In this document: piece after piece, positions 49,484 through 61,445 of the stretch
Layout: each line of letters opens with the position of its first letter
Numbering within the stretch: position 1 is the stretch's first letter
Assembly (NCBI GenBank): GCA_904063045.1
Contig: CAJFCJ010000021.1
Coordinates: 248,001-312,000 of the forward strand
Reading direction: 5' to 3'
DNA length: 64,000 nt
DNA from: Dimorphilus gyrociliatus
Lineage: Eukaryota > Annelida > Polychaeta > Dinophilidae
Position numbers and translations under genes: made by a program
Notes under the pieces: model-generated
Seen by the model: the letters and a program-made list of their open reading frames with translations, nothing else
Told to the model about the DNA's origin: nothing
Databases searched by the model: none

Positions 49484-52400
49484 ATGGAGGAAACTGAGAA
49501 TCAACCACAGAAAGAGACAAAGTCTATAAACTTTAGTGTAAATCCCAGTTTAATAAGAGCAATTCCAAAGGATGAGAGAAATGAAGAATTGAATGACCTG
49601 GAACTTGAAGTATACGATCAACAGCAATTTGAAGAGGGAGTTCTGGAACAAATTGACGATGCTATGCAAAGAGTTGAAGAACAACAGATCCAGGAAGAAA
49701 TCCAACAAACTCGGGATAAACTAGAGTAAATTTCAAACAAATCTTGCGTAATAGTCCTAATTACTTATTATTTAATCGTGTAGAGCTGCCGAGCAGGATA
49801 TTGAAGTGGCTAAGAAGAAGCATGATAATAAATTACTTGATGAAACAGTATGAATTCTATTTTCATTATTTTTAAGACTTAACGAGCTTTTTCTATAAAC
49901 AACAGAAAACGTCTTGCAATAAACTTGGACAAAAACTGAAATTCTTGAACCAAAAACTTAACGCCGTTAAGGAACCTGAACAGAAGTCATCTCAAGACAT
50001 ATCTTTGCAAAAAGTTCTAGGTATGGGCGGCATTAAGGAGACTGACTTTGAAAGAAGAGTACGACTTGGAGAAATTACCCCTTTTGGTACATCCGTATTG
50101 GATTCAACAAAGATACTAAAAAAGGACAGTCCTGGATCATCCAACAGCTTACATAGCTACTTTCAGGACCAATTAAAGAAGGCCAGAACTAAAGGAAAAC
50201 AGACAGTGTCTCCTGCAAAAAAAGCCCTAGATAAAAGTGTTAAAAACGTTAAAGAGTGGACGGCATCCAAAAACAGAACTCCTGAAACAATTTCAGATAA
50301 AATTAATAAAAAGTTGAAGAAAGATGTAAAAAATTTAAAAAAATTAAAAATGAAACGAAAGAGTCAAATTGCTGGCTCAAAGATTGATTACGCAGGCCAT
50401 AGTAAACATATTAGAATTAAAAATAATACAGGATACTCTGATGAAGAATTTATTGCTCCAAGTGATGAGTCCCCAGATAACGATGATGATGCATGGAGCT
50501 CATTAAAAAGTATGTTGAAGCTCCTCTTAGTATACAAACAAGTGTGCAAAGTGTATTTTGAAAATAACTCAAAACAAAGATTATTTCATATAATAAAAAC
50601 AATTACACATTTCAAAACTCTCTAGTTTCTATTATTTATAAAAAAAAATTGAACGTATTCTTCTCATTCGACAAGACAGATATATCTAATCCATATTTTA
50701 CAACAAGCTTAGGACAGCTTTACAATTCTTCCTTCAAAATAAAACTTATACTTTTTTCTAGAAAAAAGGAAAATTAAAAAGGCCCGATGCCGCTCAGGAG
50801 GAATTTATAGTAATCATTCAAGAGTACCTCCAAAACGTTCTAAATACCTTATAAATGGCGAATTGAATTTGGCCATAGATGACGGCGATGAATACTATTT
50901 TCAGGAAAGACTCAAGTAAATATTTTCACCTTGAATCTTTGACAATAAGAAATTTTTAATGCTATTTTCTTATGTTAAATTTCTCAGAGATTGCGAAGCG
51001 AAGGAAACACAAGAACAGAATGAATTAAATGATGAAACAGAAGAAGATGACATAAAATTCTCTGGCGGATATAAAATCTGCAGAAAGCTATGGAATAAAT
51101 TATACGAGTAAAATGACTAAAACCGAACAATAACAACGTAACTTTAATAGCACTTTGTCTAATATAGTTATCAAAAGACTTGTGTAAAGTGGTTATGGGA
51201 ACTTCACGTTCAGCAAACCGGAGGTATAATAGCAGACGAGATGGGTTTAGGAAAAACGATCCAAATAATATCTTTTCTAGCTGGTCTTGATTATACAAAT
51301 GCTAAAAATTCCAATGGAATAGCCAGGTTATTACTGTGAAAATTTCTATGATATTTACTAAAAATTTTAACTTCATTTAATAGATTTCAAGGTTTAGGCC
51401 CATCCATTATTGTTTGTCCAGCAACTGTTCTACATCAATGGGTTAAGGAAGTACATATATGGTGGCCTAAATTTCGAGTAGCTATTTTACATTCATCTGG
51501 AAGCTATTCTACAACAGAGGTTTATTAAACTAAATTATTGAATATCTTTAAAAGAAAGAGTATATATTCAAATAATTTTAGGCTGCTCTTGTTCGTAAAA
51601 TTGTATCCTGTCAAGGATTAATAGTCACTTCTTATCAATCTCTCCTAATCTATCAAGAAATCTTACAACAACATCACTGGCATTATATTGTTCTTGATGA
51701 GGGCCATAAAATAAGAAACCCTGATGCTCAAATAACAATCATATGCAAACAGTTTAAAACTCCTCATCGAATTATTCTGTCAGGATCTCCCGTACAAAAC
51801 AACTTAAAAGAATTATGGAGTTTGTTCGATTTTATATTTCCTGGAAAATTAGGAACACTTCCGGACTTTATGTCGACCTTTAACGTTCCAATTGCTCAAG
51901 GAGGTTATTCAACCGCTAATGAATTTGAAGTTGAAGCAGCTTATAGATGTGCTTGTATTTTAAGAGATACTATTAGTCCTTATATGTTAAGAAGAATGAA
52001 ATCAGACGTCAATCGATCAATCAAGCTACCGCAAAAAAATGAACAAGTACTTTTTTGTAGATTATCTCCCTATCAAAGAGATATCTACAAAGAATATCTT
52101 GAGTCTAAAGAATGTCAAATGATTATGAAAGGAGAATTTATGCCGTTCCCTGGTCTTATTACCCTTAGAAAAATTTGCAATCATCCTGACATATCAACTG
52201 GAGGATTAAATCCACAAACTCATCCAAAAGAAGCTGAAGAAAACCCTACCGCTTTATCTTATGGATACTATAAACGATCTGGCAAAATGATAGTCTTGCA
52301 ATCTTTACTAAAGCTTTGGTACAAGCAGGAACATAGAGTTTTATTATTTTCTCAAAGCAGGCAAATGCTGAACATTCTGGAGAAATATGTTAAAGATAAA

Positions 52401-53996
52401 GAATTTAAGTATATGAGAATGGACGGAACGACTAACATTGGATCACGTCAAACACTCATCTCGAAATTTAATAGCGATCAGTCTATATTCATATTCCTTC
52501 TAACAACAAGAGTTGGTGGACTTGGAGTGAACTTAACGGGGGCAAACAGAGTGATTATTTTCGATCCCGACTGGAATCCGTCAACGGATTCTCAGGCACG
52601 AGAACGAGCCTGGAGAATCGGTCAGCAAAAAGATGTAACAATATATCGGTTATTAACAACAGGAACAATTGAAGAGAAAATATATCATCGCCAAATTTTT
52701 AAACAGTTTCTCACAAATAGAGTTTTACAAGATCCAAAGCAAAGAAGATTCTTCAAAAAGAATGATATGCATGAATTATTTACGCTTACAGATGATATAA
52801 AAGGAATCAGTGAAACGGAGGCAATCTTTGCTGGCACCGGTAGTATTTTGAAGGCAAAAAAGAAAAATCGTTTTGATGAAATTCGGAAGGAAAAGAAATT
52901 CAGTGAAGAAGATTTTATAGATAATGAAGGTATAATAAACGAAACTCCTGGTGAAAGTAATGAGAAAAGCGATATACCAGAGGAGAAATTGAAAGAACTA
53001 AGGAAATTAGCCAAATACTGGAGTAAGAAATTAGAGGAAAAAATGGCAGAAAACACTAATAGTAAGGAAGAATCAAAAGACGAACCTGAATGTAGTAAAG
53101 CTGAATCAATTAAATTACAGAAAAAACCAAAAGCTAAAAAGAGAAAAGACGCAAGTTAGTACTAATAAATAATTTTTCTTTGTTTTCTTAAACAATAGCT
53201 TGTGTTTAAATCTTCAGAAATTGACGGCGAACGAATTGACTATCTAGCTAAAAAGCGTGTTTATAAGCAGCAGTCTTCTACTGAAACTACACAAAAATCT
53301 ACTGATCAAGATGATTATGTTCTTCAGAAATTACTTAAGCGATCCGGTGTACACACAGCCATGCGTCACGATAAAATTGTTGGAGCCAGCAATCCTGACT
53401 ACATGCTGGTTGAAAATGAAGCAAATAGAGTGGCTCGAGAAGCAGTTAAAGTTTTGAAGCAGTCAAGGGCAAGATGTAAACTTGCGTCAATAGGAACTCC
53501 TACTTGGACTGGAAAAAGCGGTGCTGCTGGAGCTCCACCTCTTAAGAGATTCGGTAAAAAAGCAGAAACAGAGAAACTAGTTAAAAGCAATTCAGAACCA
53601 ACTTTTAGTGGTGGGATCGCAGGAAGTAGCAAACTAGACGATAATAAACTAAATGAGCCTATGTCGTCGAATTTCCTTCTATCTCAGATGAGAGCTCGAA
53701 ATCTTAGAATGCAGGAAAGCGAAGATGAATTGGACGAAGAAAACTTGGTCAAAGAAGAGTTAACTTCAGTATCTAATGCTGATAAGGAGCTACTTGATGA
53801 TATTAGAATTTTTGTGTCATTTGGCGCAAGCATCGATGGACAAGCTACTACAGACGAAATAGTTCAACAATTCAGAGATCGAATTAGCAAACAAGACAAT
53901 GCGAAATTTAAGGCTATGTTAAGGCAAGTCTGCGTTTTTGAAAGGGACCCAAGAAGAAATGGGATATGGAAATTGAAAGAAGAATTTGTGGGTTAA
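49484..53996 (+). CDS. ERCC6: CSB/ERCC6 DNA repair translocase
   Basis: Nine exons join in phase: 49484-49725, 49784-49847, 49906-50509, 50762-50915, 50988-51107, 51168-51326, 51384-51519, 51582-53154 and 53218-53996, giving 1276 aa (human about 1490). An acidic, coiled N-terminus is followed by LGEITPFGT, a Lys-rich stretch, then the SWI2/SNF2 ATPase: ADEMGLGKT (Lys424), DEGH at 532-535, [19 protein letters not shown] and RAWRIGQ. The C-terminus keeps the winged-helix end ([12 protein letters not shown]). CSB senses RNA polymerase II stalled at lesions and starts transcription-coupled repair. The final intron is set by family likeness: acceptor TCTTCAG at 53211-53217 gives KDAKIDGERI, while the nearer AG at 53198 would hit a stop. 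Most introns are only 57-72 nt. Confidence 0.95.
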
Positions 53997-54830
53997 AGTC
54001 TAGTACAGTTCGAAAGTTTAGTTTCGAGATAATACAATATTTTACTAAAAACCGAAGAATTTATACAACATAAAAATGCACTTTTTTAAATTTCAACTAG
54101 ATAAAATAGACAAAAAAAAATATTGGATGCTTAGACTGGAACAGAGCTAGTACTCTATTACTGTTTATTGTATTAAATATTACTGAGTCATCGTTCTCGT
54201 GATATAAGACTTTTAGTATTTCTAAAAATTCAAATTAGCGCAATAATACTACCAGTTTTTGTTGAGTTTACATAAGCGACATCTATAAAAAAAAATCTAA
54301 TTAAAAATTTTGTTTTTAAATGCAATTTATGCAAAATAAATTTATTTGTTATAATTTACAAACTATTTAAAAAATAAAAATAATGTTCAACCGGAAACGT
54401 CAACGGTCCTTCCTTTTATCTCTCCTCTTTTTGGCGTCTCACGTGTTACTGTAAGTTTTCAAAGATTTACTACTTTAAGTCAATTAAAAGACAAACTTCG
54501 ACGACATAGATTTATCCTAAATATATTTCACATGATTTTATATTAAAATCTTTGGTTAAAAATTAATTTTATGTTAAAAAATTGAACTCTTTCGGTTCCG
54601 TAGTCGCCACGCCGCCATGTTTTACAGACACGAGAAGCATGTGTTTATAAAGTCAACTAAACTAAACTATAATATCCTTATCGATATTAAAACATAAATA
54701 CTAACAAAAGTACGCAGACTTTCTAAAATAAATCACTCAGCCGAATTATATAAAAGTATATATTTTTGTGCTCGTTGTACTTATTATTTTAATGTTATAG
54801 GTTGATTGCCGATTGCAAATATTCAACAAG
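53997..54830. other. CSB 3' end and RPSA promoter/5' leader
   Basis: A CSB polyadenylation signal AATAAA is visible at 54335-54340. Just after it, pyrimidine-rich DNA (TCCTTCCTTTTATCTCTCC near 54410) ends in a donor-like GTAAGT at 54451. An acceptor GTTATAG ends at 54800. This would give RPSA a noncoding first exon with a TOP-like start and a 350-nt leader intron. That reading is inference from sequence. Confidence 0.45.
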
Positions 54831-55715
54831 ATGTCCGGAGGTTTAGATGTTCTAAATTTAAAAGAAGATGACGTAACCAAGTTCTTGGCTAGTGGAGCTC
54901 ATCTTGGTACCACCAATGTAGACTTCCAAATGGAACAATACATTTACAAGCGAAAAACCGATCTTGTATACATTATCAATTTGCGCAAAACTTGGGAAAA
55001 GCTTCTCTTGGCTGCCCGTGCCATCGCTGCAATTGAAAACCCAGCTGATGTAACTGTTATCTCAGCCAGACCCTATGGACAACGTGCCGTCTTGAAATTC
55101 GCTGCCTACACTGGAGCTACCGCCATTGCTGGCAGATTCACTCCTGGAGCCTTTACCAATCAGATCCAGGCTGCTTTCAGAGAACCAAGATTGCTCGTTG
55201 TTACTGATCCCAGAACTGACCACCAACCCGTAACTGAAGCTAGCTACGTCAACATCCCAGTTATTGCTTTCTGCAATACTGATTCTCCAATCAGACATGT
55301 TGACATCGCTATCCCATGCAACAACAAAAGTCAGTACTCTACTGGTCTTATGTGGTGGATGTTGGCAAGAGAAGTTCTTCGTCTCCGTGGCTCTATCTCT
55401 AGAGAACAACCATGGGATGTTATGGTCGATCTTTTCTTCTACAGAGATCCAGCTGAAGATGAAAAGGACGAACAGGCCGCTTTGCCCGACAAGACTACTG
55501 GAAAGGATGAGGCTCAACCTGACTGGAACCCAGAACCAATCGAAACCACCCAAGTACAAGATTGGTCGCAAGATGTGCCACCAGTTCCACTTAAGACCGC
55601 TAACCCAGTAGGATATGCTGCAACAACTGAAGATTGGGGTGCTGCCGCCAATGATGACTGGTCTGTCCCACAAGGACAAACCACCACCAACTGGGCCGGT
55701 ACTGGTACCTTCTAA
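54831..55715 (+). CDS. RPSA: 40S ribosomal protein SA (uS2, laminin receptor homologue)
   Basis: One exon encodes 294 aa, nearly the human length of 295. The N-terminus ([10 protein letters not shown]) and [29 protein letters not shown], the palindromic [20 protein letters not shown], and [17 protein letters not shown] all mark uS2. The C-terminus carries the variable acidic tail with repeated DW motifs (QDWSQ, EDWGA, DDWSV, NWAG). The protein joins the small ribosomal subunit head. The ATG at 54831 is chosen because it starts the conserved MSGG; a CTG/TTG-type upstream extension is not conserved. Codons are richer in C and G at third positions than in neighbouring genes, as expected for very high expression. 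The coding region has no intron. Confidence 0.97.
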   Translation: MSGGLDVLNLKEDDVTKFLASGAHLGTTNVDFQMEQYIYKRKTDLVYIINLRKTWEKLLLAARAIAAIENPADVTVISARPYGQRAVLKFAAYTGATAIAGRFTPGAFTNQIQAAFREPRLLVVTDPRTDHQPVTEASYVNIPVIAFCNTDSPIRHVDIAIPCNNKSQYSTGLMWWMLAREVLRLRGSISREQPWDVMVDLFFYRDPAEDEKDEQAALPDKTTGKDEAQPDWNPEPIETTQVQDWSQDVPPVPLKTANPVGYAATTEDWGAAANDDWSVPQGQTTTNWAGTGTF

Positions 55716-55818
55716 GAACTTAAAACGTTGAAAGCTAAATCAATACAACCTTTGGTTTTTGATGAAAAATATTTCGTGTAAATTTATTTAGATATCACAG
55801 AATAAGAGTTGAATAAGA

Positions 55819-55824
55819 GTTTAT
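55819..55824 (-). terminator. polyadenylation signal, probable GGH
   Basis: TTTATT on the + strand reads AATAAA on the minus strand, about 130 bases past the GGH stop. It lies inside the probable RPSA 3' UTR. Confidence 0.35.
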
Positions 55825-55867
55825 TTCACATAAAAATAGCATAAAACATACATTCTAAAATATAGTA

Positions 55868-55873
55868 AATAAA
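55868..55873 (+). terminator. polyadenylation signal, probable RPSA
   Basis: AATAAA lies about 150 bases after the RPSA stop and reaches beyond the probable minus-strand end of the GGH transcript. Confidence 0.4.
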
Positions 55874-55955
55874 CCTGATGTAGTTAACAAACACTAAATT
55901 TACTATACATAGTAATCTTCAGTGTAAAAAATTATTTGGATAATAGCCTCTAAAG

Positions 55956-57838
55956 CTAGGCCAATGAACTTCTTTGCTCGTTGGATCCGAATAAGAAAGT
56001 TTCATCACTTTTTAATTTAACATATTCGGATGTGTTTTTCCCGTGACTAGTCTTTATCTTTAGCACGAGTACAATTACGACTATGCAAGAAATGGCAATA
56101 CCCATCCAAATAGCTACCGACTTAGCACCAGCAATTGATACCAGACTTTCTTTTTTGGTCCCTAAACTAAATTCTACAATAACAAAGAACGTATTAGGCT
56201 ACTTTCAGTTTGGAATGTATACTTTTAAAAGACTTACGGTCGTTAAAAGACGACTTTGTTTCTGTCGCACTCTTTTTATTAATTGGTAAGAAATAATCTT
56301 CATGCATGGCGGGAGGAGGCAGCATGATTGTACGTAAATTATTAATAAGAGCAGCAGCTTCTTCTTTGATGGTTGGAAATTTATGATTATTTTTTCGTGC
56401 TATTATAAAAAAAAAGCAAATATTAATTAATTACATAGCATATTCTATGGTTATATATTTACTTTCGTTAATGAAGAAATTAGAGAAATACTGAGATATG
56501 CGTATTGCATGATACGTATGGGGTATATTCTTATTGGTAGAAAACATAAAGTTATTCTTTTCAGGGTGAAATTGTAGGCCGTAGATTGGATAATCGTAGG
56601 CTGAAATTTATTAAGAATTCTTCAAATAAACAAGATATATATAACTTTGTAGAAGTCTACGTACCCTCCATACTAGAAACGAATTCTATTCCGTGTCTAT
56701 CAATATTTGTTGAGAGTATTTTATAGAAATTACTTAATTTATAGTTGTTTTCATGAACTTTTGGTGTGATGCAATTGGTATGGAAATTTGATGTAACATG
56801 CTCATTTTTTAATATTCTTATAGCATCTTCAGGTGCATTTTTATACAATTTGCTTTCTTTAAAATCTAAAATAGTAAAGATTTGTCCAAGTTATTTAACT
56901 TTCCTCTATAAATAAAATAATAGAAAATTCCAACCTCTGACAAAGTTCAATGGTACTGTAATGTTTTCTGAACTACATTGTGTCATAATATCCTTTTTGG
57001 CTGTTAGAAACGTTAATTCCTCCATTCCAAGGCAGGTTCCCCAAATTGGAAAATAGTCGCCGTTGTCATTTGCCTATGTTATTTTAAATAAGGAAAATAT
57101 GAAAAGAATTTCTAGTGTTTGATTATTTTTAAATATTTTTTCTTTTGAAAAGAAAAAAGATCCACTTAAATAATAAGATTAATATTCAATCATGTTGAAT
57201 GAAACTGAACTAAGGTGACCCGTTCTAAAGTTAAGTAGGTACAAATTTTGGATTTATTACACAGTATACTACCACGTGACCAGACTTATTGTTAGAAACA
57301 AACCTTGATAGCGTACTTGTAGAGATATTCAGCAGCTACTTCGTAAGCTGAGTTATCTATTCTTACCGCACCTCCCGGAAGAAGAACCCTAAATGGAAAA
57401 ATAACAAAATATAACGCAAAGTTCAAATTTTAGAATGTCATAGTATATATTACCCGTTAATCTTGTCGAATAGATCTTTGTAGTATGCCTCATCTTCCCC
57501 TACTCTATAATAAAATGGAAAAGGTCAATTTCTATGTGTCGATCATGAATTGCAAAATATTTATAAACAACTTTACTTGATTGGAACTACTCGTCCTCCT
57601 GATTCTTCAACCCATGTTACATAAGCTGACATTAGATACGATTCTCCATATTCTTTTACTTCGTCGTCAACTTCTTGAAATAAAATACCTAAGAATAAAA
57701 GGGATTTATTAATTATATAAATCTTATCTTTAATAAATATAATAAAAACTATTGCGTTCTTCACTCACCAACAATAGGTCTATCATTTAAAGCACAACAT
57801 CCAACAAATAGAAATGCTAAAAGAAAATATTTCGACAT
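55956..57838 (-). CDS. GGH: gamma-glutamyl hydrolase with C-terminal membrane anchor
   Basis: Nine exons join in phase: 57838-57769, 57688-57577, 57504-57454, 57388-57304, 57073-56935, 56865-56665, 56600-56463, 56399-56238 and 56173-55956, giving 391 aa. A signal peptide (about 1-16) precedes the peptidase C26 domain: PIVGIL, LLPGG, nucleophile Cys120 in WGTCLGME, and His231 in LQFHPEK. Gamma-glutamyl hydrolase trims poly-gamma-glutamate from folates and antifolates in lysosomes or outside the cell. Human GGH is about 318 residues and soluble. This model adds about 70 residues with a strong hydrophobic segment (about 338-357) and a 30-residue hydrophilic tail, predicting a type I membrane protein. 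The last exon uses acceptor ATTGTAG, which alone keeps the frame. Confidence 0.87.
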
Positions 57839-58256
57839 TCTCAGCTGATGATTAAAATGGCAACTGTCGTATGATTCGATTATCTTCTCTATTTAAGCTT
57901 GTTATGAGTATATCATTTGGATTTTTGAACCTTGAACATTTCTGATAGGGTTGGTAACCTCTCGTGACGTCATTATGGGGAAATCCGTTTTAGTTTACAA
58001 GGGAGAGACCGGAAGCGGAGTGGCTAATTTTCGTGTAGACTGACCAGAGTCCGCGAAAAACTTGCTTAACAGTGATATAAGAACATTAATTTGAGGTAAT
58101 TGATGAGAGATATAAATTGATGTTTGTTTTAGAGGTCTAGATTTATTGATATCAATTCGCATGACGAATAATATCGTTTAAAATGGATTATGTTTCCCAT
58201 TTTCAACCAACTCTTTTTTTTCGAACCAGGAACTAACTTGCAATCGGAATAAAGAA
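57839..58256. promoter_or_regulatory. divergent promoter of GGH and ARPC1
   Basis: 418 bases separate two divergent starts. A perfect CRE (TGACGTCA) lies at 57965-57972, about 130 bases from the GGH ATG. On the ARPC1 side a GTAATT donor at 58096 and a TTCGAACCAG acceptor ending at 58229 suggest a 134-nt leader intron. A single region probably drives both genes; this is inference. Confidence 0.5.
57965..57972. promoter_or_regulatory. perfect CRE palindrome in the GGH/ARPC1 promoter
   Basis: An exact TGACGTCA octamer placed where a shared promoter is expected. CREB/ATF binding is inferred. Confidence 0.45.
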
Positions 58257-60973
58257 ATGGCTCCTGAAAAGCATCGCTTTGGCTATCAGCCAATATCTTG
58301 TCATACATTCAATAAAGCTAGAAACGGTAAAATAAAGTGACAATTCAATTAGATAAAATATTTAAAAAACTATTACGACAGAGCTTGCTTTATCGCCAAA
58401 TAATCATGAAGTTCATCTTTTTAAATTGTCCGCTGGCAAATGGCAACTTTATGACAAATTGATAGAACATGTGCAACGCGTAACTGACGTTGATTGGGCA
58501 GCAAACTCTGATAGAATAGTTAGCTGTGGAGTTGTAAGTAAACAAGGAAACTTTTATAACTAATATATAAGCCATGTAAACAAAAACAATTTTTATTATG
58601 TTTTCATCTAGGATCGAAATGCTTATGTTTGGACTAGGCAAGCTGGCGGATGGAAACCAACATTGGTTATTTTGCGTATAAATCGAGCAGCCACTTGTGT
58701 TCGTTGGTCACCGCAAGGTTTTATTTTACAACCAAACAATTTATATACTTATTATCTAATTTCTTTTCAAACAGAGAATAAAATTGCGGTTGGATCTGGT
58801 GCTAGATTGATAGCAATTTGTTATTTTGACCAAACAGGAGATTGGTGGATTGCTAAACACGTTAAAAAGCCAATTAGGAGTACTGTTACATGGTAGATAA
58901 ATAATTTTTTACATATCATTTTCAGGAAATTGATTAAGTTTATCTTTTTAATTTTAACAGTATCGACTGGCATCCAAGTAACTACTTAATTGCATGCGGT
59001 TCAACCGATTTTAAAGCAAGGTTTGTTTACTCAACAGCATATGGATAGTCAAAGCTGAATATCTTTATTCAAATTGTTTAAATTTTTTTATAGAGTATTT
59101 TCTGCTTATGTAAAGGAAATCGAAAGCAAACCATCTGCCCTCAGCTGGGGTACAAAAATGCCATTTGGGAATGTTATGGCCGAATTTTCCAACGGAGGAG
59201 GTCACTATTTTTTTGTATCACAATTAGTATAACATTATTACTCATATGAAATTTTATTGTTAAAGGTGGTTGGGTTCATGCTGTTGCATTCTCCTCAGCT
59301 GGTGATAAGTTAGCCTGGGTTGGGCATGATTCTAGTATTTCTGTTGTCAATTCTTCTAACGGAAATGCGTAAGTACAAATTTTCCATTATTTCCATACTA
59401 TTACTCCATCTATCGTCGGTTTTCTACTAATTATAACCGATTGTAAGAAAATAGTCATTAATTGCCTGGGAATTGTAACCAAAAAAAAAAATTGTTTGAA
59501 CATGAACTGCAATGATATAATTTTTCTAACAGTAAAAAAAAAATAATCTAGGTCGGTCAAAGGAAAGCACTCAATAAACTTTGCTCCGAACTGTTCAATC
59601 TTTAAGATATTTTATATTGATAAATTGTAAATATATACAAAGTAAAAGAATTTTTCTCTTTGTCGAACTATTATTGGTTTTGGATTCTTCATAAAAAATA
59701 TTTTGAATAAATCTGTCTGTCTGTCTGTCTCTGTCCCTTCTTTTTGCTTCCCTAATCCTTTCTATTTTCAATTTTTCGTTAAATGATTATCTTTCCGATC
59801 AGTAGTTAAAGAATTATTCCTATGTTAAAATTTTGGCTTGAAGCCAATTAAATTTTGACTAAAACTTTTAGAAAATATTATTTACAATCTGAATTGTGAA
59901 AAATATTTCATTCTAAAAAAAAACATGTACAAACATTAAAATTTTTTATATCTATTTTTAGATTTTAAGTACAAAGTCGTCCTAATGTCTTATTATTACT
60001 ATTTATATTTCTAAAAATAGAATGGCAACTATTAAGACGGAGTATCTTCCGTTTATGACTCTAACTTGGATATCGGAGAATTGCATCCTGTCCGCTGGTC
60101 ACGATTGCGTACCGATGATATTCGAATATGATGGAAATAATATTAAATTTTCAACTAAATTGGAAAAGGAAACTACCGATGATAGTGAAAAAACTGTCTC
60201 CGCTAGAGATAAATTTTTAAAGTTAGATTCGCAGAGAACGGAGAGAAATGTCACGGAATTAAAGACAACCCACCAAAATACTATAACGTTAGTAATACAA
60301 TCGTTTTTTTATTAACTATTTCTATTTAATCATCTATCTAGGCCGATCCTTATTTTAAAATAATCTACCATTGTTTTATTGTACTTTATAGGCAAATTAG
60401 CATACATTCCGGGGCTGTTGGAAACGTTGGAAAGTTTTGTACTACTGGCAATGACGGCTTCTTATGCTCGTGGGACGTTAAGGTATAGAAAAATTTCCCA
60501 TTTTGAGTTATTGACATGTTTCTCGTACCTAAAAACCATTTATAAAAACCAAGTTAGTCATAGACTGTTTTTTAAAAGACCAATTGCGAAATTCATAGAG
60601 ATTAGGCCTTCATGTGGTATAGTGCATGATATTTAGATAAACATGATCTTATTGCATCATGTGATTTTATTTTTCAAGTACTCTGCGTATTCTCTTCTAA
60701 AGAGATCATAAGAAACTTAAGAATTATATAAATCATGGCTAAAAACCAAAAATTCTTTGATCGTTTCAACAGCGGAGAAAGAGATAAAGAATGATATAAG
60801 TTGTTTATAGATGCTATATACAATTTATATAAAATATATATCTTTTATAATATTTATAGACTGTGTGCCATTGGGCTTGTTAAGATTTAAACAATTTCAA
60901 CTTTATATTGACTTTTTGTTTTTTTTTTCAACAGACTCTCGAGAGGGCATTTTCCAATTTACGTTTGCGCTAA
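58257..60973 (+). CDS. ARPC1: Arp2/3 complex subunit 1 (ARPC1, p40)
   Basis: Ten exons join in phase: 58257-58326, 58382-58533, 58612-58717, 58775-58892, 58961-59020, 59094-59200, 59266-59368, 60021-60287, 60392-60482 and 60935-60973, giving 370 aa, the usual ARPC1 length. The protein is a WD-repeat beta-propeller: [81 protein letters not shown] and [15 protein letters not shown] are all recognisable. The Arp2/3 complex nucleates branched actin. ARPC1 helps bind nucleation-promoting factors and daughter-filament actin. The last exon encodes only 12 residues. Most introns are 49-78 nt; three are longer (652, 104 and 452 nt). The A and B vertebrate forms arose within vertebrates, so the plain name is used. 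Confidence 0.95.
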
Positions 60974-61445
60974 ACCGTGGATGATTTGAAAAAACAAGCG
61001 CTTAATTTTTATTTTCTTAACCGATTTCTTTCTGTTTTCTCCATGAGTGATATAATACAGAAAATAAAGCTCTCTTAAAGATTAAAGCGAGTCTTAACAA
61101 TATCTGACCTTAATACTTCAAAAGACAAATTTTGTAAAAGACAATATCATTATCGCTTATGAGAAGAGTTTATTCTTTTACATAGTTTAATGTTTTGTTT
61201 TTACTTTTATTTATTCGCAAAAAGAGAATCACGGAAATATTTTAGAAGAAGTGAAATTATTGAACACAAACAGCTAGAAATATAATTTCGTATCTTCAGG
61301 AACTTTTGCAGGTTAGGTCAATCAGCCCATAGATGCGATATTAACCTGTTACGAAATGAGAGAAGAAAAAGGAATACCTTTTTCCTTGTCATAGTAGAAA
61401 GTATTTTAGTTATATATATATAAGAGTTTTTCTTGGTAAAAAGTC
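60974..61445. other. convergent 3' ends of ARPC1 and the P450
   Basis: The two genes are tail to tail across 472 bases. AATAAA on + at 61063-61068 probably ends ARPC1. TTTATT on + at 61206-61211 reads as AATAAA for the P450. These would not overlap. No coding sequence is seen. Confidence 0.5.

Noticed and set aside
53202-53996. Separate 264-aa gene after CSB
   Set aside because: Its sequence from 53218 is the C-terminal part of CSB and joins in phase through a 63-nt intron.
55062-55679. 205-aa open frame antisense to RPSA
   Set aside because: It is the reverse-strand shadow of a codon-biased ribosomal gene and has no family likeness.
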